IMG/VR virus record: IMGVR_UViG_3300032893_000251
Location: 1-26,244 of that record
DNA: 26,244 bases
From: a virus
Strand: one strand, 5' to 3'
Shown: piece after piece, positions 8,448-15,414 of the stretch
How the letters are laid out: each line of letters starts with the position of its first letter
Position numbering within the stretch: position 1 is the first letter of the stretch
The notes under the pieces: generated by a model
What the model was told of the DNA's origin: nothing
Seen by the model: only the letters and a program-made list of their open reading frames with translations
Database searches by the model: none
Position numbers and translations under genes: made by a program

Positions 8448-9412
8448 GATGATTTTTCCTGAGGGCTTAAGACCTTAAGCCCGTCTTGAGTCTCTTCAGT
8501 ATGGTATAGAGCTTTAATCTTTGCAAGATAAGCTTTTACATCAGGGTTATTAGGATCTTTAAATTCGCTGTTTGGTAATAACACACCGCCGTCAATTATC
8601 TTGCATCTCGACATAAGGATCTTCTTCTGACCATCGACTTCGCACTCTACAGGAAAATCAACTACCTGTTGAGGCATAGTTTCCCCGACAAGTCGGACAT
8701 GCATTTTCAGTCGTTCATCCTTTAGGTTCGATCCAGTATCACCCGCCATACTTTCCGAGAGTTTACCTCTGTATGCCACAGTTCCCATATGGGCTACTTC
8801 CTCATCAACATAAGCCCAAATATCAAAGCCTGCTTCTCTGGCCAACCGGCAGAAATTATAATCTTCTGACATATAGGTTTTTGTTCCAAGATATTTGTCA
8901 TCAATGAGTTCATGTCTGAAAAACATGATGATATCAGGTCCATCTTTGTCGTGACGAATGACTGGCATTTTGTCTTTTAAAGCCTCGAAAACTCGCCTTT
9001 TCACGAGAGTCATGCCGCAGCTAATGCCGTCAACCTTTACGAGATATGGTCTCGTCTTCTTATGCTCTACTTCGAACGTATGACGGGCGGTAAAGCTGAC
9101 AGGAGTTACAATCTTTCGACGGTAGGGAACGCCAATGATATCAAGATCTTCTTCCAACATGCGAGCAACTAAATCAGGTGCCCAAGCCATGTCGTCATCG
9201 ATCATCATAAGATGGGTGCAATTGGTCTGAAGAAGCTCCGTCGCATGTTTGCTGCGAGCCGCGTCAACTCCAGTGTTAACTGCATAATTAAACATATGCT
9301 GGATGCGGTTCTCACCCAGATACTTCATGGTCATGAGCATACTGGTGTGATAATTTATATCCACCTTGCCCGTGTAACAGGGCGTGGATATGTAAACATA
9401 TGGTGAGTTCAC
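8444..9412 (-). CDS. GT-A-fold glycosyltransferase-like protein
   Basis: 322 residues. The N-terminus (YVYISTPCYTGKVDINYHTSM) resembles the nucleotide-sugar-binding opening of family 2-type transferases. The metal-binding DxD element is CTHLMMIDDDMAWAPD around residue 74. An acceptor-side segment SEDYNFCRLAREAGFDIWAYVDEEVAHMG follows, with the ED general-base motif and a late His. The C-terminal 90 residues have no recognised domain. Start is GTG with CAGGAG five bases upstream. Position inside the head operon suggests modification of a virion protein or of phage-related surface glycans. Both substrate and acceptor are unknown. Confidence 0.75.
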   Translation of the reverse strand: MNSPYVYISTPCYTGKVDINYHTSMLMTMKYLGENRIQHMFNYAVNTGVDAARSKHATELLQTNCTHLMMIDDDMAWAPDLVARMLEEDLDIIGVPYRRKIVTPVSFTARHTFEVEHKKTRPYLVKVDGISCGMTLVKRRVFEALKDKMPVIRHDKDGPDIIMFFRHELIDDKYLGTKTYMSEDYNFCRLAREAGFDIWAYVDEEVAHMGTVAYRGKLSESMAGDTGSNLKDERLKMHVRLVGETMPQQVVDFPVECEVDGQKKILMSRCKIIDGGVLLPNSEFKDPNNPDVKAYLAKIKALYHTEETQDGLKVLSPQEKSS

Positions 9413-9424
9413 AATACTCCTGAA

Positions 9425-9604
9425 TTAAAATGCGATCTGCGGCATCCCAGATTTTAGCTTTGCAGCATCAATCTCTAGCTTTTCGATTCGCGCTTCCAAC
9501 TCAGCAATAATATTCATAAGTCTCTCTTCAAGGGAAGAGGCAGTTTCCTTTACTGCCCCTTCTCCATCTTCTAAGGTCGTCGAGTCTGCGGTTGGTTCTT
9601 GCAT
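9425..9604 (-). CDS. Small acidic coiled-coil protein
   Basis: 59 residues, shorter than most gene finders accept, but well framed. The ATG lies 3 nt after the end of the basic gene at 9607, and its stop (TAA) is followed directly by the CAGGAG of the glycosyltransferase. Residues 24-51 form a short heptad helix (LEERLMNIIAELEARIEKLE). The N-terminus is acidic and probably disordered. It may help dimerise or regulate a neighbouring virion protein; this is inference. Confidence 0.6.
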   Translation of the reverse strand: MQEPTADSTTLEDGEGAVKETASSLEERLMNIIAELEARIEKLEIDAAKLKSGMPQIAF

Positions 9605-9606
9605 GA

Positions 9607-10194
9607 TTAAGCCCTCTTAGGAGGACCATAATCCTTTATTTTTTCGATTCTGCCAAGCCCTCCACCAGCACCGGCTTTCATATTGACCTTGTCGATCTTT
9701 CGAATCGCTCCACCTCTATTCATTGGGGGTCGAGGCGGCATAGCTCCCGGTGGCATAGCACCCGGAGGACCACCGGCCATTGGTGGACGCGGTGGCATTG
9801 GGGGACCTCCGCCACCGGCAGGTACTGGAACTGGAACTTTTTGAGGCTGTTGCTGACCTGAACCAGCGATAACTACATTAACAGTAGTACCACCTTTCTT
9901 TGATTTCTTAGCAGCTCCTCCTGAAGCATACGCATTAGCTGCCCCACCGCGAGCATACTTACCCATATGACCCTTAGAGCCACATCCTTCTGCTGCACCA
10001 CCAGTTTTTAATTTGATTTTGGTCTCTTCTTGACCCTTATGAAGATGCTTTTCGTGCTGATGGACTCCTTTTTTGACTTTATCGTCAACTCCACCACCAT
10101 TTTTATACCCACCACGCTTCAAAAGTGAATTTGCTTTGGCGTTTCTTTTCGCCATTACGCTGTTATAGCCAGCATCTACATTGCTATCGCCCAT
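9607..10194 (-). CDS. Gly/Pro-rich basic virion-region protein
   Basis: 195 residues of low complexity. The N-terminal third is basic and His-rich, with repeated KxGG/GG blocks (LLKRGGYKNGGG, KTGGAAEG). GHMGKYARGG then appears, the same motif as in 2711-2935. A Pro/Gly tract near residues 120-155 (PVPVPAGGGGPPMPPRPPM) is followed by AGAGGGLGRIEKIKDYGPPKRA. No structured domain or enzyme is recognisable. It lies directly after the portal gene, so it may be a packaged internal protein or a linker (inference). Confidence 0.75.
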   Translation of the reverse strand: MGDSNVDAGYNSVMAKRNAKANSLLKRGGYKNGGGVDDKVKKGVHQHEKHLHKGQEETKIKLKTGGAAEGCGSKGHMGKYARGGAANAYASGGAAKKSKKGGTTVNVVIAGSGQQQPQKVPVPVPAGGGGPPMPPRPPMAGGPPGAMPPGAMPPRPPMNRGGAIRKIDKVNMKAGAGGGLGRIEKIKDYGPPKRA

Positions 10195-10203
10195 AGTTTC
10201 CCC

Positions 10204-12300
10204 CTAAATAGGCCGTGAAAGGCCAGTATTAGCTGTTGCAGCCTTAATTTTCTCTTGATCAATTTTCATAGATTCCAACTGAAGACGATTTTGACGTTCA
10301 GCTTCGTTGTCTTGCATCTGCTGCTGAGTTTCATGCTCTCTTGCCTGCGTTTCAAGCACAGCCGTCTGCGCCTCACGCTGCTGTTCGAGAGTTTTCATCT
10401 GCAATTCTTGTTGCTTGATGGCGATCATAGGATCTGGAGGAGGTCCCGCCTGCGGAGGAGCAAATAATGAGTCAGAATCAGCAATTCCAAGCGTCTGTAA
10501 GGCTCTCTGATGAACATTATGCATATTATAAATCTGCGGCGCAGCCTGTGAGAGCTGAATCAGAGCAGTTGCCTGCATAATACGATGAATATGGCTTGGA
10601 ATATTTGGATCTGCGGCCGGAACGAGCTCCAAATCCTGAAATTCTTCAGCCATTTGCCATTTTCTGGCTGGATTTTTAGCGAAACGCCACAATGCTGTAG
10701 GATCTTCAGCGAAAAGTTCCTTCAAAATCTCGAATTCTTCCTGTTGGGCACTGTGTAGACGCTTATGGATGACGGAAACAACCTTCGTTGCCTGCTCAAT
10801 CAGCGCGATAGTCGTGCCAACAGGTACGTCAGCACGACCCTCGCCCGCTTGAATCTCAGTAGTTCCACCTAAACGGCGTCCATCATCAGCTATTTTTTGC
10901 GAAATTTCAGCCAGAGTAGCGTTTGCACCCTTGTAAGGAAGGGGAGAAACGACGTCACCAATCGGCATACCGCCTGTATCAATCTCGTGGGCACCTCCCG
11001 GTGGAACCCTAATCTGATTTGTAGTCTGTCTCTGGCCCTGTTTGCTGATTAAGAGACCGGGGAAGTTGGCGAATTGTCCGGCATCGAGAAGTTGTCGTTC
11101 GATGGCCGTAAGCGCTCTGGTGGTATTCCCAAGGAGATGCATATATCCATAGTCGTAAAATCCGAGACCGGGAACGACAGGATATTTGACGAACCTTCTT
11201 CTGCATCGGTAATCGGGGTCTCCATCTTTCCAATTCCTCCGTATTTCCAATATTTGTCTGCTGTCGCGATCAATCGTCACTCGATATGGAAGAGGAAGTC
11301 CCGTTGGTGCACCGTCCTCTTCGTGCTCAAAGCCCGGAAGGTCGAGATCGACGTAGCATTCATAAATCGTATAGCGATAGTCTTGAGGAAGTTTAGTGCC
11401 GCTCTCCATACCTTCGATGGATTTGATGCGAGTTTCATTCACATCGGGTTGATCGACTGGAGTACCAAGCTCAACAGACTTCCTGTATTGACCAGAAATC
11501 TGCATTCTCTTCATCGTCGATTGATTCATGTAGATTCTGTGCGTGACGCGGATTGCGCTCGTCAAATCCACAGCATCATTTGAAACGATTAGGTCTTGAG
11601 GGGGAATTGAATCGGAAACAGGACGTCTCCGGATAGGGCAATGGTAAACTTTTTTGAAACCATCTCCGCTTAAAAATGTGCTAAAAAACATCTTATCAGT
11701 ATCGGGATAATACTCCTTAGCCACCGATGTCAGATAATAGTTCATATCTTTTTCGAGAGCTTCGGCCAACAAGACACGCTCTTGGTCTCCTTGAGGCTGA
11801 TAGTCCATTACCTTAACAGGACCAGACGCAGGGAGAAGCTCAGCCCTCGCATTAGCCTGAGAACGGACAACAGCTTCAAGCAAAAGAGGGTGATAAACCT
11901 TGGAGAGGGTGCCGTAAGACGTAATTTCAGTTGAAGCCTCTTCGAGCTTCAGACCTAAAAGATCGATGGCCTTGTTGTAAATGGCCTCCCATTCTGAGCG
12001 AGACTGCAAATCGGATTCAATGCCAAGAAGAATATCTCCGCCAGCCATTCCGAGCTGCGTCTCGGTCATATGCTCGGCTAGATTTGCATCGAAATTTGAT
12101 GGTTTATTGGCTTCTTTGGTGGGATTTAAGTCAACCGTAGCTGAGCCATCAAGGTTGTGGGTAACGACCGCTCCGGTATCGGGGTCGATAATAATCGTTT
12201 GAGAGTCTCCGTCGATAGGTACGGACACATCCATAGCTTCTGGGAGATTGTTTTCGTCTGGGAGTGGTTCTGGAATAGTATTGGAAGGTGCTAAAGCCAT
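10204..12300 (-). CDS. Portal protein
   Basis: 698 residues, the size of podovirus-type portals. After a disordered acidic N-terminus the wing and stem sequence appears: RSEWEAIYNKAIDLLGLK near residue 101, YYLTSVAKEYYPDTDKMFFSTFLSGDGFKKVY, then VTHRIYMNQSTMKRM. The late part ADVPVGTTIALIEQATKVVSVIHKRLHSAQQEEFEIL is a strong portal signature. The C-terminus is a long Gln/Glu helix (LQMKTLEQQREAQTAVLETQ), as expected for the barrel. It forms the dodecameric DNA gate at the capsid vertex. It lies at the start of the leftward head module, but the large terminase is about 12 kb away, across the tRNA array. Confidence 0.9.
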   Translation of the reverse strand: MALAPSNTIPEPLPDENNLPEAMDVSVPIDGDSQTIIIDPDTGAVVTHNLDGSATVDLNPTKEANKPSNFDANLAEHMTETQLGMAGGDILLGIESDLQSRSEWEAIYNKAIDLLGLKLEEASTEITSYGTLSKVYHPLLLEAVVRSQANARAELLPASGPVKVMDYQPQGDQERVLLAEALEKDMNYYLTSVAKEYYPDTDKMFFSTFLSGDGFKKVYHCPIRRRPVSDSIPPQDLIVSNDAVDLTSAIRVTHRIYMNQSTMKRMQISGQYRKSVELGTPVDQPDVNETRIKSIEGMESGTKLPQDYRYTIYECYVDLDLPGFEHEEDGAPTGLPLPYRVTIDRDSRQILEIRRNWKDGDPDYRCRRRFVKYPVVPGLGFYDYGYMHLLGNTTRALTAIERQLLDAGQFANFPGLLISKQGQRQTTNQIRVPPGGAHEIDTGGMPIGDVVSPLPYKGANATLAEISQKIADDGRRLGGTTEIQAGEGRADVPVGTTIALIEQATKVVSVIHKRLHSAQQEEFEILKELFAEDPTALWRFAKNPARKWQMAEEFQDLELVPAADPNIPSHIHRIMQATALIQLSQAAPQIYNMHNVHQRALQTLGIADSDSLFAPPQAGPPPDPMIAIKQQELQMKTLEQQREAQTAVLETQAREHETQQQMQDNEAERQNRLQLESMKIDQEKIKAATANTGLSRPI

Positions 12301-12303
12301 ATT

Positions 12304-12381
12304 TTAATCGCTATAGGTTGGCGGCTGGGCCCGATTTTTACAGTCCATGCCTCGCAATGAATATCTCGCTACTTTCTGCAT
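12304..12381 (-). CDS. Possible 25-residue leader ORF before portal gene
   Basis: An ATG preceded by AAAGG opens a 25-residue frame (start MQKVARYSLRGMDC, end PPTYSD) that stops 3 nt before the portal start. It is basic and reads like a real peptide, and tight spacing suggests translational coupling. It is too short to judge by composition alone, so it may be spurious. A TATAAT lies 40 bases upstream (12421-12426). Confidence 0.3.
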   Translation of the reverse strand: MQKVARYSLRGMDCKNRAQPPTYSD

Positions 12382-12420
12382 CGAGCCTTTGTTCACTGGG
12401 ATTGCCGCCTTATCCCTTAG

Positions 12421-12449
12421 ATTATAGCGAACGAGGCCCCTCAGGAACT
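12421..12449 (-). promoter_or_regulatory. Candidate promoter for portal/head module
   Basis: A perfect TATAAT (12421-12426) lies between the last tRNA and the portal gene. The -35 region is poor (AGTTCC). A 6-bp hairpin (CCTCAG, loop, CTGAGG) sits at the -35 position. A phage activator-dependent late promoter is possible. Run-through from the tRNA array is the alternative. Confidence 0.35.
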
Positions 12450-12495
12450 GAGGAGGATGATATATTTCATAACGTTAATAACATTTTATGGAAAA

Positions 12496-12570
12496 TGGTG
12501 CGTCTTACGGGGATTGAACCCGTCTTTCCACCTTGAGAGGGTGATGTCCTGACCGATAGACGAAAGACGC
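12496..12570 (-). tRNA. tRNA-Glu (anticodon CTC)
   Basis: Cloverleaf folds with acceptor GCGTCTT/AAGACGC. The anticodon loop is CTCTCAA and the T-loop TTCAATC. CCA is encoded. It reads GAG. It is the last tRNA of the array in transcription order. Confidence 0.92.
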
Positions 12571-12574
12571 AAAA

Positions 12575-12650
12575 TGGTCACCCGGACGGGACTTGAACCC
12601 GCATTGAGCACTTGAAAGGCGCTTATCCTGACCATTAGACGACCGGGTGA
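12575..12650 (-). tRNA. tRNA-Glu (anticodon TTC)
   Basis: Acceptor TCACCCG pairs with CGGGTGA; the anticodon loop is CTTTCAA and CCA is encoded. It reads GAA. It is 4 nt from the CTC-Glu gene, with which it shares the D-arm pattern, so the two may be duplicates. Confidence 0.92.
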
Positions 12651-12651
12651 A

Positions 12652-12725
12652 TGGTGCTCCAAAGAGGAATCAAACCTCTGTCTTCGCTTTACGAGAGCGC
12701 AGCTCTGTCACTGAGCTATAGGAGC
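12652..12725 (-). tRNA. tRNA-Thr (anticodon CGT)
   Basis: Acceptor GCTCCTA/TTGGAGC has one T-T mismatch at pair 6. The anticodon loop is CTCGTAA and CCA is encoded. It reads ACG. The gap to the Glu gene is 1 nt. Confidence 0.88.
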
Positions 12726-12726
12726 G

Positions 12727-12801
12727 TGGTGCAGACGAAGAGATTCGAACTCTCGTTGGGTTCCCTCGGATGGAACTGACCTTCCATTGGTCCACGTCTG
12801 C
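12727..12801 (-). tRNA. tRNA-Arg (anticodon CCG)
   Basis: Acceptor GCAGACG/CGTCTGC is perfect. The anticodon stem GTTCC/GGAAC encloses ATCCGAG, and CCA is encoded. It reads CGG. One of four Arg tRNAs in the array. Confidence 0.9.
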
Positions 12802-12805
12802 AAAA

Positions 12806-12880
12806 TGGCACCGGGGTAGGGACTCGAACCCTAGTAAGCAGTTTTGGAGACTGCCGTATTAGCCGCTATACGACCCCGAT
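12806..12880 (-). tRNA. tRNA-Trp (anticodon CCA)
   Basis: Acceptor ATCGGGG/CCCCGGT has one wobble. The stem GCAGT/ACTGC encloses CTCCAAA. Discriminator G and encoded CCA are as expected for Trp. Confidence 0.92.
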
Positions 12881-12887
12881 ATTAAAC

Positions 12888-12973
12888 TGGTGCATCGTGA
12901 TGGACTCGAACCACCGCATCCCAACGGGAATCTGATCTACAGTCAGACGCAATTGCCGCTCTGCCAACGATGC
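12888..12973 (-). tRNA. tRNA-Tyr (anticodon GTA), class II
   Basis: The anticodon loop is CTGTAGA with stem TCTGA/TCAGA. An extended variable arm makes an 86-nt gene, as normal for bacterial tRNA-Tyr. Acceptor GCATCGT/ACGATGC; CCA encoded. Confidence 0.92.
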
Positions 12974-12979
12974 TTAAAC

Positions 12980-13055
12980 TGGTGCCCCTGCGACGACTCG
13001 AACGCCGCGTCTTCCGCTTACAAGGCGGTTGCATCGCCATCTATGCTTCAGGGGC
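12980..13055 (-). tRNA. tRNA-Thr (anticodon TGT)
   Basis: Acceptor GCCCCTG/CAGGGGC. The anticodon loop CTTGTAA is closed by CCGC/GCGG. CCA is encoded. It reads ACA. An HNH-like ORF starts the next interval upstream (13066). Confidence 0.9.
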
Positions 13056-13065
13056 TTATATTTAA

Positions 13066-13638
13066 CTAATTCCCACCGCTCGTGTGTTGAAGTTGTAGGG
13101 GGTCTGGCTCAGAATCCATGCTGCTGTCGGACTCCGAAGTATTCCCGCCGTGCACACGCAAAGAACTTTCTTGTACGATCCTTGATATGGATTCTTTGAG
13201 TTGTGCGTTCTGTTCATGTCTCCGAATTCGCTCTTCATTATATTCCTTCCTTTGCTGACAGTTTGCACATCTCACAACACATCTTTCAAACTCATTATAA
13301 AGATGTGTGGGTTCTCCGCCGGACTGAACAAGGGCGACAACAGACTTATTGTATCTGGCGTGTTCTTGGCCTTCCCTTAGGTGAAATTTCAAAACAAAAG
13401 GATCTTTATTTCCGCATTCGAAGCATCCAAGCTTTGAGGATTCTTGAAAAACTATATTCTGAAGAGATTCAACGCGTTCATTTGTGCTGAGTTTTCTTTT
13501 AATTCGTACAGAAGGATTGCTCATATAGTTAATTCGGTCTTTTTTACGCTTACATTCCAAACAAATATAGCCAGCTCTATTGGCTTTGTTTGGAAAGTAA
13601 CACGACCTCTTATCCTTATTACAAACACGACAAAGCAT
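13066..13638 (-). CDS. HNH-endonuclease-like protein, catalytic motif degenerate
   Basis: 190 residues from ATG at 13638. A longer frame exists only because it runs through tRNA-Thr and tRNA-Gly upstream. Residues 1-40 hold a CxxC/CxxC zinc ribbon (CRVCNKDKR...ICLECKRKK). Residues about 70-135 resemble the HNH module of 17036-17479: CFECG, LKFHLREGQ, then CVVRCANCQQ. The usual D-H of the first motif is replaced by H-L, and NCHR by NCQQ, while the zinc cysteines remain. It therefore looks like a homing-type endonuclease with a decayed active site, or a repurposed DNA-binding protein. It lies between two Thr tRNA genes. Confidence 0.7.
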   Translation of the reverse strand: MLCRVCNKDKRSCYFPNKANRAGYICLECKRKKDRINYMSNPSVRIKRKLSTNERVESLQNIVFQESSKLGCFECGNKDPFVLKFHLREGQEHARYNKSVVALVQSGGEPTHLYNEFERCVVRCANCQQRKEYNEERIRRHEQNAQLKESISRIVQESSLRVHGGNTSESDSSMDSEPDPLQLQHTSGGN

Positions 13639-13657
13639 TTTTCTCTCCGGTTTGAAG

Positions 13658-13731
13658 TGGTGCTCTCTACAGGTATCGATCCTGTGTCTGATCCTTACCA
13701 AGGAACTGTACTGCCTTTGTACTAAGAGAGC
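13658..13731 (-). tRNA. tRNA-Thr (anticodon GGT)
   Basis: Acceptor GCTCTCT/AGAGAGC. The anticodon loop is TTGGTAA; the stem has one T-T mismatch. The T-loop is ATCGATA instead of TTCGA-type. CCA encoded. It reads ACC. Confidence 0.85.
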
Positions 13732-13733
13732 TT

Positions 13734-13809
13734 TGGTGTGCGAGAAGGGAATCGAACCCTCATCCTCACGTTGGCAACGTGACATACTAAGCCGTTGTAC
13801 TACTCGCAC
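13734..13809 (-). tRNA. tRNA-Gly (anticodon GCC)
   Basis: Acceptor GTGCGAG/CTCGCAC; the loop TTGCCAA is closed by TCACG/CGTGA. T-loop TTCGATT; CCA encoded. It reads GGC/GGT. Confidence 0.92.
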
Positions 13810-13815
13810 ATGAAC

Positions 13816-13889
13816 TGGTGTGGGTTACGGGACTTGAACCCGTTTCACCTGTTTGGAAGACAGGCGTAATACCTATATACGAAACCCAC
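13816..13889 (-). tRNA. tRNA-Gly (anticodon TCC)
   Basis: Acceptor GTGGGTT/AACCCAC; the loop CTTCCAA is closed by CCTGT/ACAGG. T-loop TTCAAGT; CCA encoded. It reads GGA. Confidence 0.92.
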
Positions 13890-13894
13890 AAAAA

Positions 13895-13982
13895 TGGCGG
13901 AGCGTGTTGGGATCGAACCAACGCAACCCTTTCGAGTTGTACGGTTTAGCAAACCGCTACCTTGCCTCTCGGTCAACGCTCC
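13895..13982 (-). tRNA. tRNA-Ser (anticodon GCT), class II
   Basis: Acceptor GGAGCGT/ACGCTCC with discriminator G. The anticodon loop is TTGCTAA and a long variable arm is present, as in normal Ser tRNAs. CCA encoded. The upstream HNH ORF (13957-14382) overlaps its 5' end by 26 bases. Confidence 0.92.
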
Positions 13983-14382
13983 TTCTATCTCTTCTCTTAT
14001 CGTGTTTTCTTTTACATTCAGAGCACCAAGCCCAAGGATCTTTATCCTTCCTGAAAACAGATAAGTCTCTATAGTCCTTACAGCCACCACACCATTTTGT
14101 TCCAGCAGGCGCTGTATCGTTTTTCTTTTGACGTGGCCGACCAACAACAATCTTTATCGATCTTCCATGGGCCGTATTACATGACCAATGTGAGAATGCT
14201 ATATTATCCACATCCAGATATAATTCTGGATGTGTAAGCCAAGGCTTTTTGTGCTCAACACTGAAGTCTTCAATTCTGTTTATCTTTTCGCCACAACGAA
14301 AACAGTTGTCCTGTTTAAGTTGCTTACAAAGATGGAACATAACCAAGCGATAAATCTTAGTTGGATTCGGTTTCTTCATCAT
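13957..14382 (-). CDS. HNH endonuclease, 3' end inside tRNA-Ser
   Basis: 141 residues. The core is CFRCGEKINRIEDFSVEHKKPWL, then YLDVDNIAFSHWSCNTAHGR, with the His of VEHKKPW, the Asn of DNIAFSH and the His of SHWSCN in the correct HNH order. A second zinc ribbon follows (CGGCKDYRDLSVF....CSECKRK). It probably cuts DNA as a site-specific, intergenic homing enzyme. It lies between tRNA-Ser(TGA) and tRNA-Ser(GCT). Its last codons and stop are the first 26 bases of tRNA-Ser(GCT), so it has no stop of its own before the tRNA. Confidence 0.85.
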   Translation of the reverse strand: MMKKPNPTKIYRLVMFHLCKQLKQDNCFRCGEKINRIEDFSVEHKKPWLTHPELYLDVDNIAFSHWSCNTAHGRSIKIVVGRPRQKKNDTAPAGTKWCGGCKDYRDLSVFRKDKDPWAWCSECKRKHDKRRDRRSVDREAR

Positions 14383-14395
14383 ACAAAATAAAAGG

Positions 14396-14484
14396 TGGCG
14401 GAGGATGTAGGACTCGAACCCACACAGAACTTTCGTCCTTCGTCAGTTTTCAAGACTGATGCCTTACCATTAGGCTAATCCTCC
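14396..14484 (-). tRNA. tRNA-Ser (anticodon TGA), class II
   Basis: Acceptor GGAGGAT/ATCCTCC, discriminator G. The stem TCAGT/ACTGA encloses CTTGAAA. A long variable arm and encoded CCA are present. It reads TCA. Confidence 0.92.
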
Positions 14485-14488
14485 AAAC

Positions 14489-14565
14489 TGGTGCCCAAGG
14501 TGAGCTTCGAACTCACAAAATTCAGATTTTAAATCTGACACGGTTTCCAATTACGTCACAAGGGC
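14489..14565 (-). tRNA. tRNA-Leu-like (anticodon TAA) with short variable loop
   Basis: The anticodon stem TCAGA/TCTGA encloses TTTAAAA, giving TAA for the Leu codon TTA. The T-arm GTGAG-TTCGAAG-CTCAC is perfect and CCA is encoded. Bacterial tRNA-Leu normally has a long variable arm; here only five bases (ATTTT) link anticodon and T-arm. The acceptor GCCCTTG/CTTGGGC has two adjacent T-T mismatches, so it may be decayed. The 3-bp D-stem is Leu-like. Confidence 0.75.
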
Positions 14566-14575
14566 AAAAATTGAC

Positions 14576-14597
14576 GACAGTTACTTAATTCACTGTC
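14576..14597 (-). repeat. Inverted repeat between tRNA genes
   Basis: GACAGT and ACTGTC form a 6-bp stem with a 10-base loop. In the leftward RNA it is followed a few bases later by a run of five T, so it could be a weak terminator or processing hairpin. Confidence 0.4.
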
Positions 14598-14600
14598 TTA

Positions 14601-14623
14601 CCTAGATTTACATCCGATCTAGG
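14601..14623 (-). repeat. Inverted repeat between tRNA-Leu and tRNA-Asp
   Basis: CCTAGAT and ATCTAGG form a perfect 7-bp stem around a 9-base loop. With the hairpin at 14576-14597 it fills an otherwise empty gap of 66 bases in the array. It is not a recognisable tRNA. Confidence 0.45.
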
Positions 14624-14631
14624 ATAAACTG

Positions 14632-14705
14632 TGGCGGTCAGTACGGGAATTGAACCCGTGTTGGAGGATCGACAATCCTCTGTCCTGCCATTGAACGAAC
14701 TGACC
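14632..14705 (-). tRNA. tRNA-Asp (anticodon GTC)
   Basis: Acceptor GGTCAGT/ACTGACC with discriminator G. The loop TTGTCGA is closed by GAGGA/TCCTC. CCA encoded. Confidence 0.92.
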
Positions 14706-14709
14706 AAAC

Positions 14710-14785
14710 TGGTGTGCCGAGAGGGACTCGAACCCCCAACTTTCTGCTTAGAAGGCAGAATTTCTGTCCATTGAATTATCGGCAC
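14710..14785 (-). tRNA. tRNA-Arg (anticodon TCT)
   Basis: Acceptor GTGCCGA/TCGGCAC. The loop CTTCTAA is closed by TCTGC/GCAGA. CCA encoded. It reads AGA. The stop codon of the coiled-coil ORF (14748-15284) lies inside this gene. Confidence 0.92.
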
Positions 14786-15284
14786 TTGAACTGGTGCTCT
14801 CTACTGGACTCGAACCAGCAACTTCCCCGTTAGGACCGGGGTACTCTTCCTGTTGAGCTAAGAGAGCTTCATTTCTAAGATCTCGTTTTCTTTCTCTCAT
14901 GGATTTCCTCGGCAGAATGCTTTGGTCCTTACCAAGGATCGTCGTGATACAACCCTCCGAAATAACATATTTATAGCCATCAACAGTGATAGCAGAAGCT
15001 CCTAACCGAATAGCCTCTTTTACTTTATCGGTAAGGATTTCGTCACGAATAGCATCGAAATCGACCCCGTATTTTCTCTGAAGATATCTAAAAATTGCAT
15101 GATCAGAAACACGAGGAAGAAGACCGATAATGCGAATTGCCGTTTCTCTTTCTTTGATTTTTTCATCCACTTTTCGCGCTTGATCGCGGAGGGGTATCCA
15201 CCCTTTATCCAACTCCATTTTTCTTTTCTTTAGTTCCTTCAGCTCCTCCACTAGTTCGTTTCGACCCGGCATGTCCATCTCCAT
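14748..15284 (-). CDS. Coiled-coil phage protein (SDHAIFRYL family), reads through two tRNA genes
   Basis: 178 residues as framed. Residues 1-60 form a charged coiled coil (ELVEELKELKKRKMELDKGW). Residues about 55-120 (PRVSDHAIFRYLQRKYGVDFDAIRDEIL, GASAITVDGYKYVISEGCITTIL) match a conserved phage domain of unknown function that I recognise by its SDHA..RYL.R..G.D pattern. The last 38 or so residues are a translation of tRNA-Arg(CCT) and the first half of tRNA-Arg(TCT). They are unlikely to be native, so the original stop seems to be lost. Several Met codons near the start (15284, 15278, 15272) are possible starts; none has a clear ribosome-binding site. Confidence 0.65.
   Translation of the reverse strand: MEMDMPGRNELVEELKELKKRKMELDKGWIPLRDQARKVDEKIKERETAIRIIGLLPRVSDHAIFRYLQRKYGVDFDAIRDEILTDKVKEAIRLGASAITVDGYKYVISEGCITTILGKDQSILPRKSMRERKRDLRNEALLAQQEEYPGPNGEVAGSSPVESTSSSADNSMDRNSAF
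14792..14867 (-). tRNA. tRNA-Arg (anticodon CCT)
   Basis: Acceptor GCTCTCT/AGAGAGC. The stem CCCCG/CGGGG encloses GTCCTAA. CCA encoded. It reads AGG. It is fully overlapped by the 3' part of the coiled-coil ORF. Confidence 0.92.
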
Positions 15285-15408
15285 AGTTCAGCCACGTAAA
15301 ATACAAACTCCCGCAATAAGGGCAATTATTCGGATGCCAACAACGGCCGTCTCGATAGACGCCGTCAAAGACCATCGTACATTTCCAGCATTGGTATTCG
15401 GGAATCAC
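15205..15408 (-). CDS. Small zinc-ribbon protein
   Basis: 67 residues from GTG at 15408. Two Cys pairs, CWKC (residues 7-10) and CPYC (29-32), bracket a short insert; the following GSLYFTWLNY is a tail I have seen on small phage zinc ribbons. The C-terminus (SGGAEGTKEKK) overlaps the start of the coiled-coil gene by 80 bases. The start is uncertain: a promoter-like site (15415-15443) would place transcription start at or near this GTG, implying a leaderless message. A later start would lose the first Cys pair. Confidence 0.45.
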   Translation of the reverse strand: MIPEYQCWKCTMVFDGVYRDGRCWHPNNCPYCGSLYFTWLNYGDGHAGSKRTSGGAEGTKEKKNGVG

Positions 15409-15414
15409 CGGTAT

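Noticed and set aside
11074-11583. Plus-strand frame of 169 codons inside the portal gene
   Set aside because: Opposite-strand shadow of a well-supported portal coding region; no start signal or domain.
13639-13809. N-terminal extension of the HNH-like ORF to 13809
   Set aside because: It translates through tRNA-Thr(GGT) and tRNA-Gly(GCC); the zinc ribbon starts at the ATG at 13638.
14576-14623. Possible extra tRNA between tRNA-Leu(TAA) and tRNA-Asp
   Set aside because: Two hairpins but no T-loop, anticodon arm or CCA-type end; listed as inverted repeats only.
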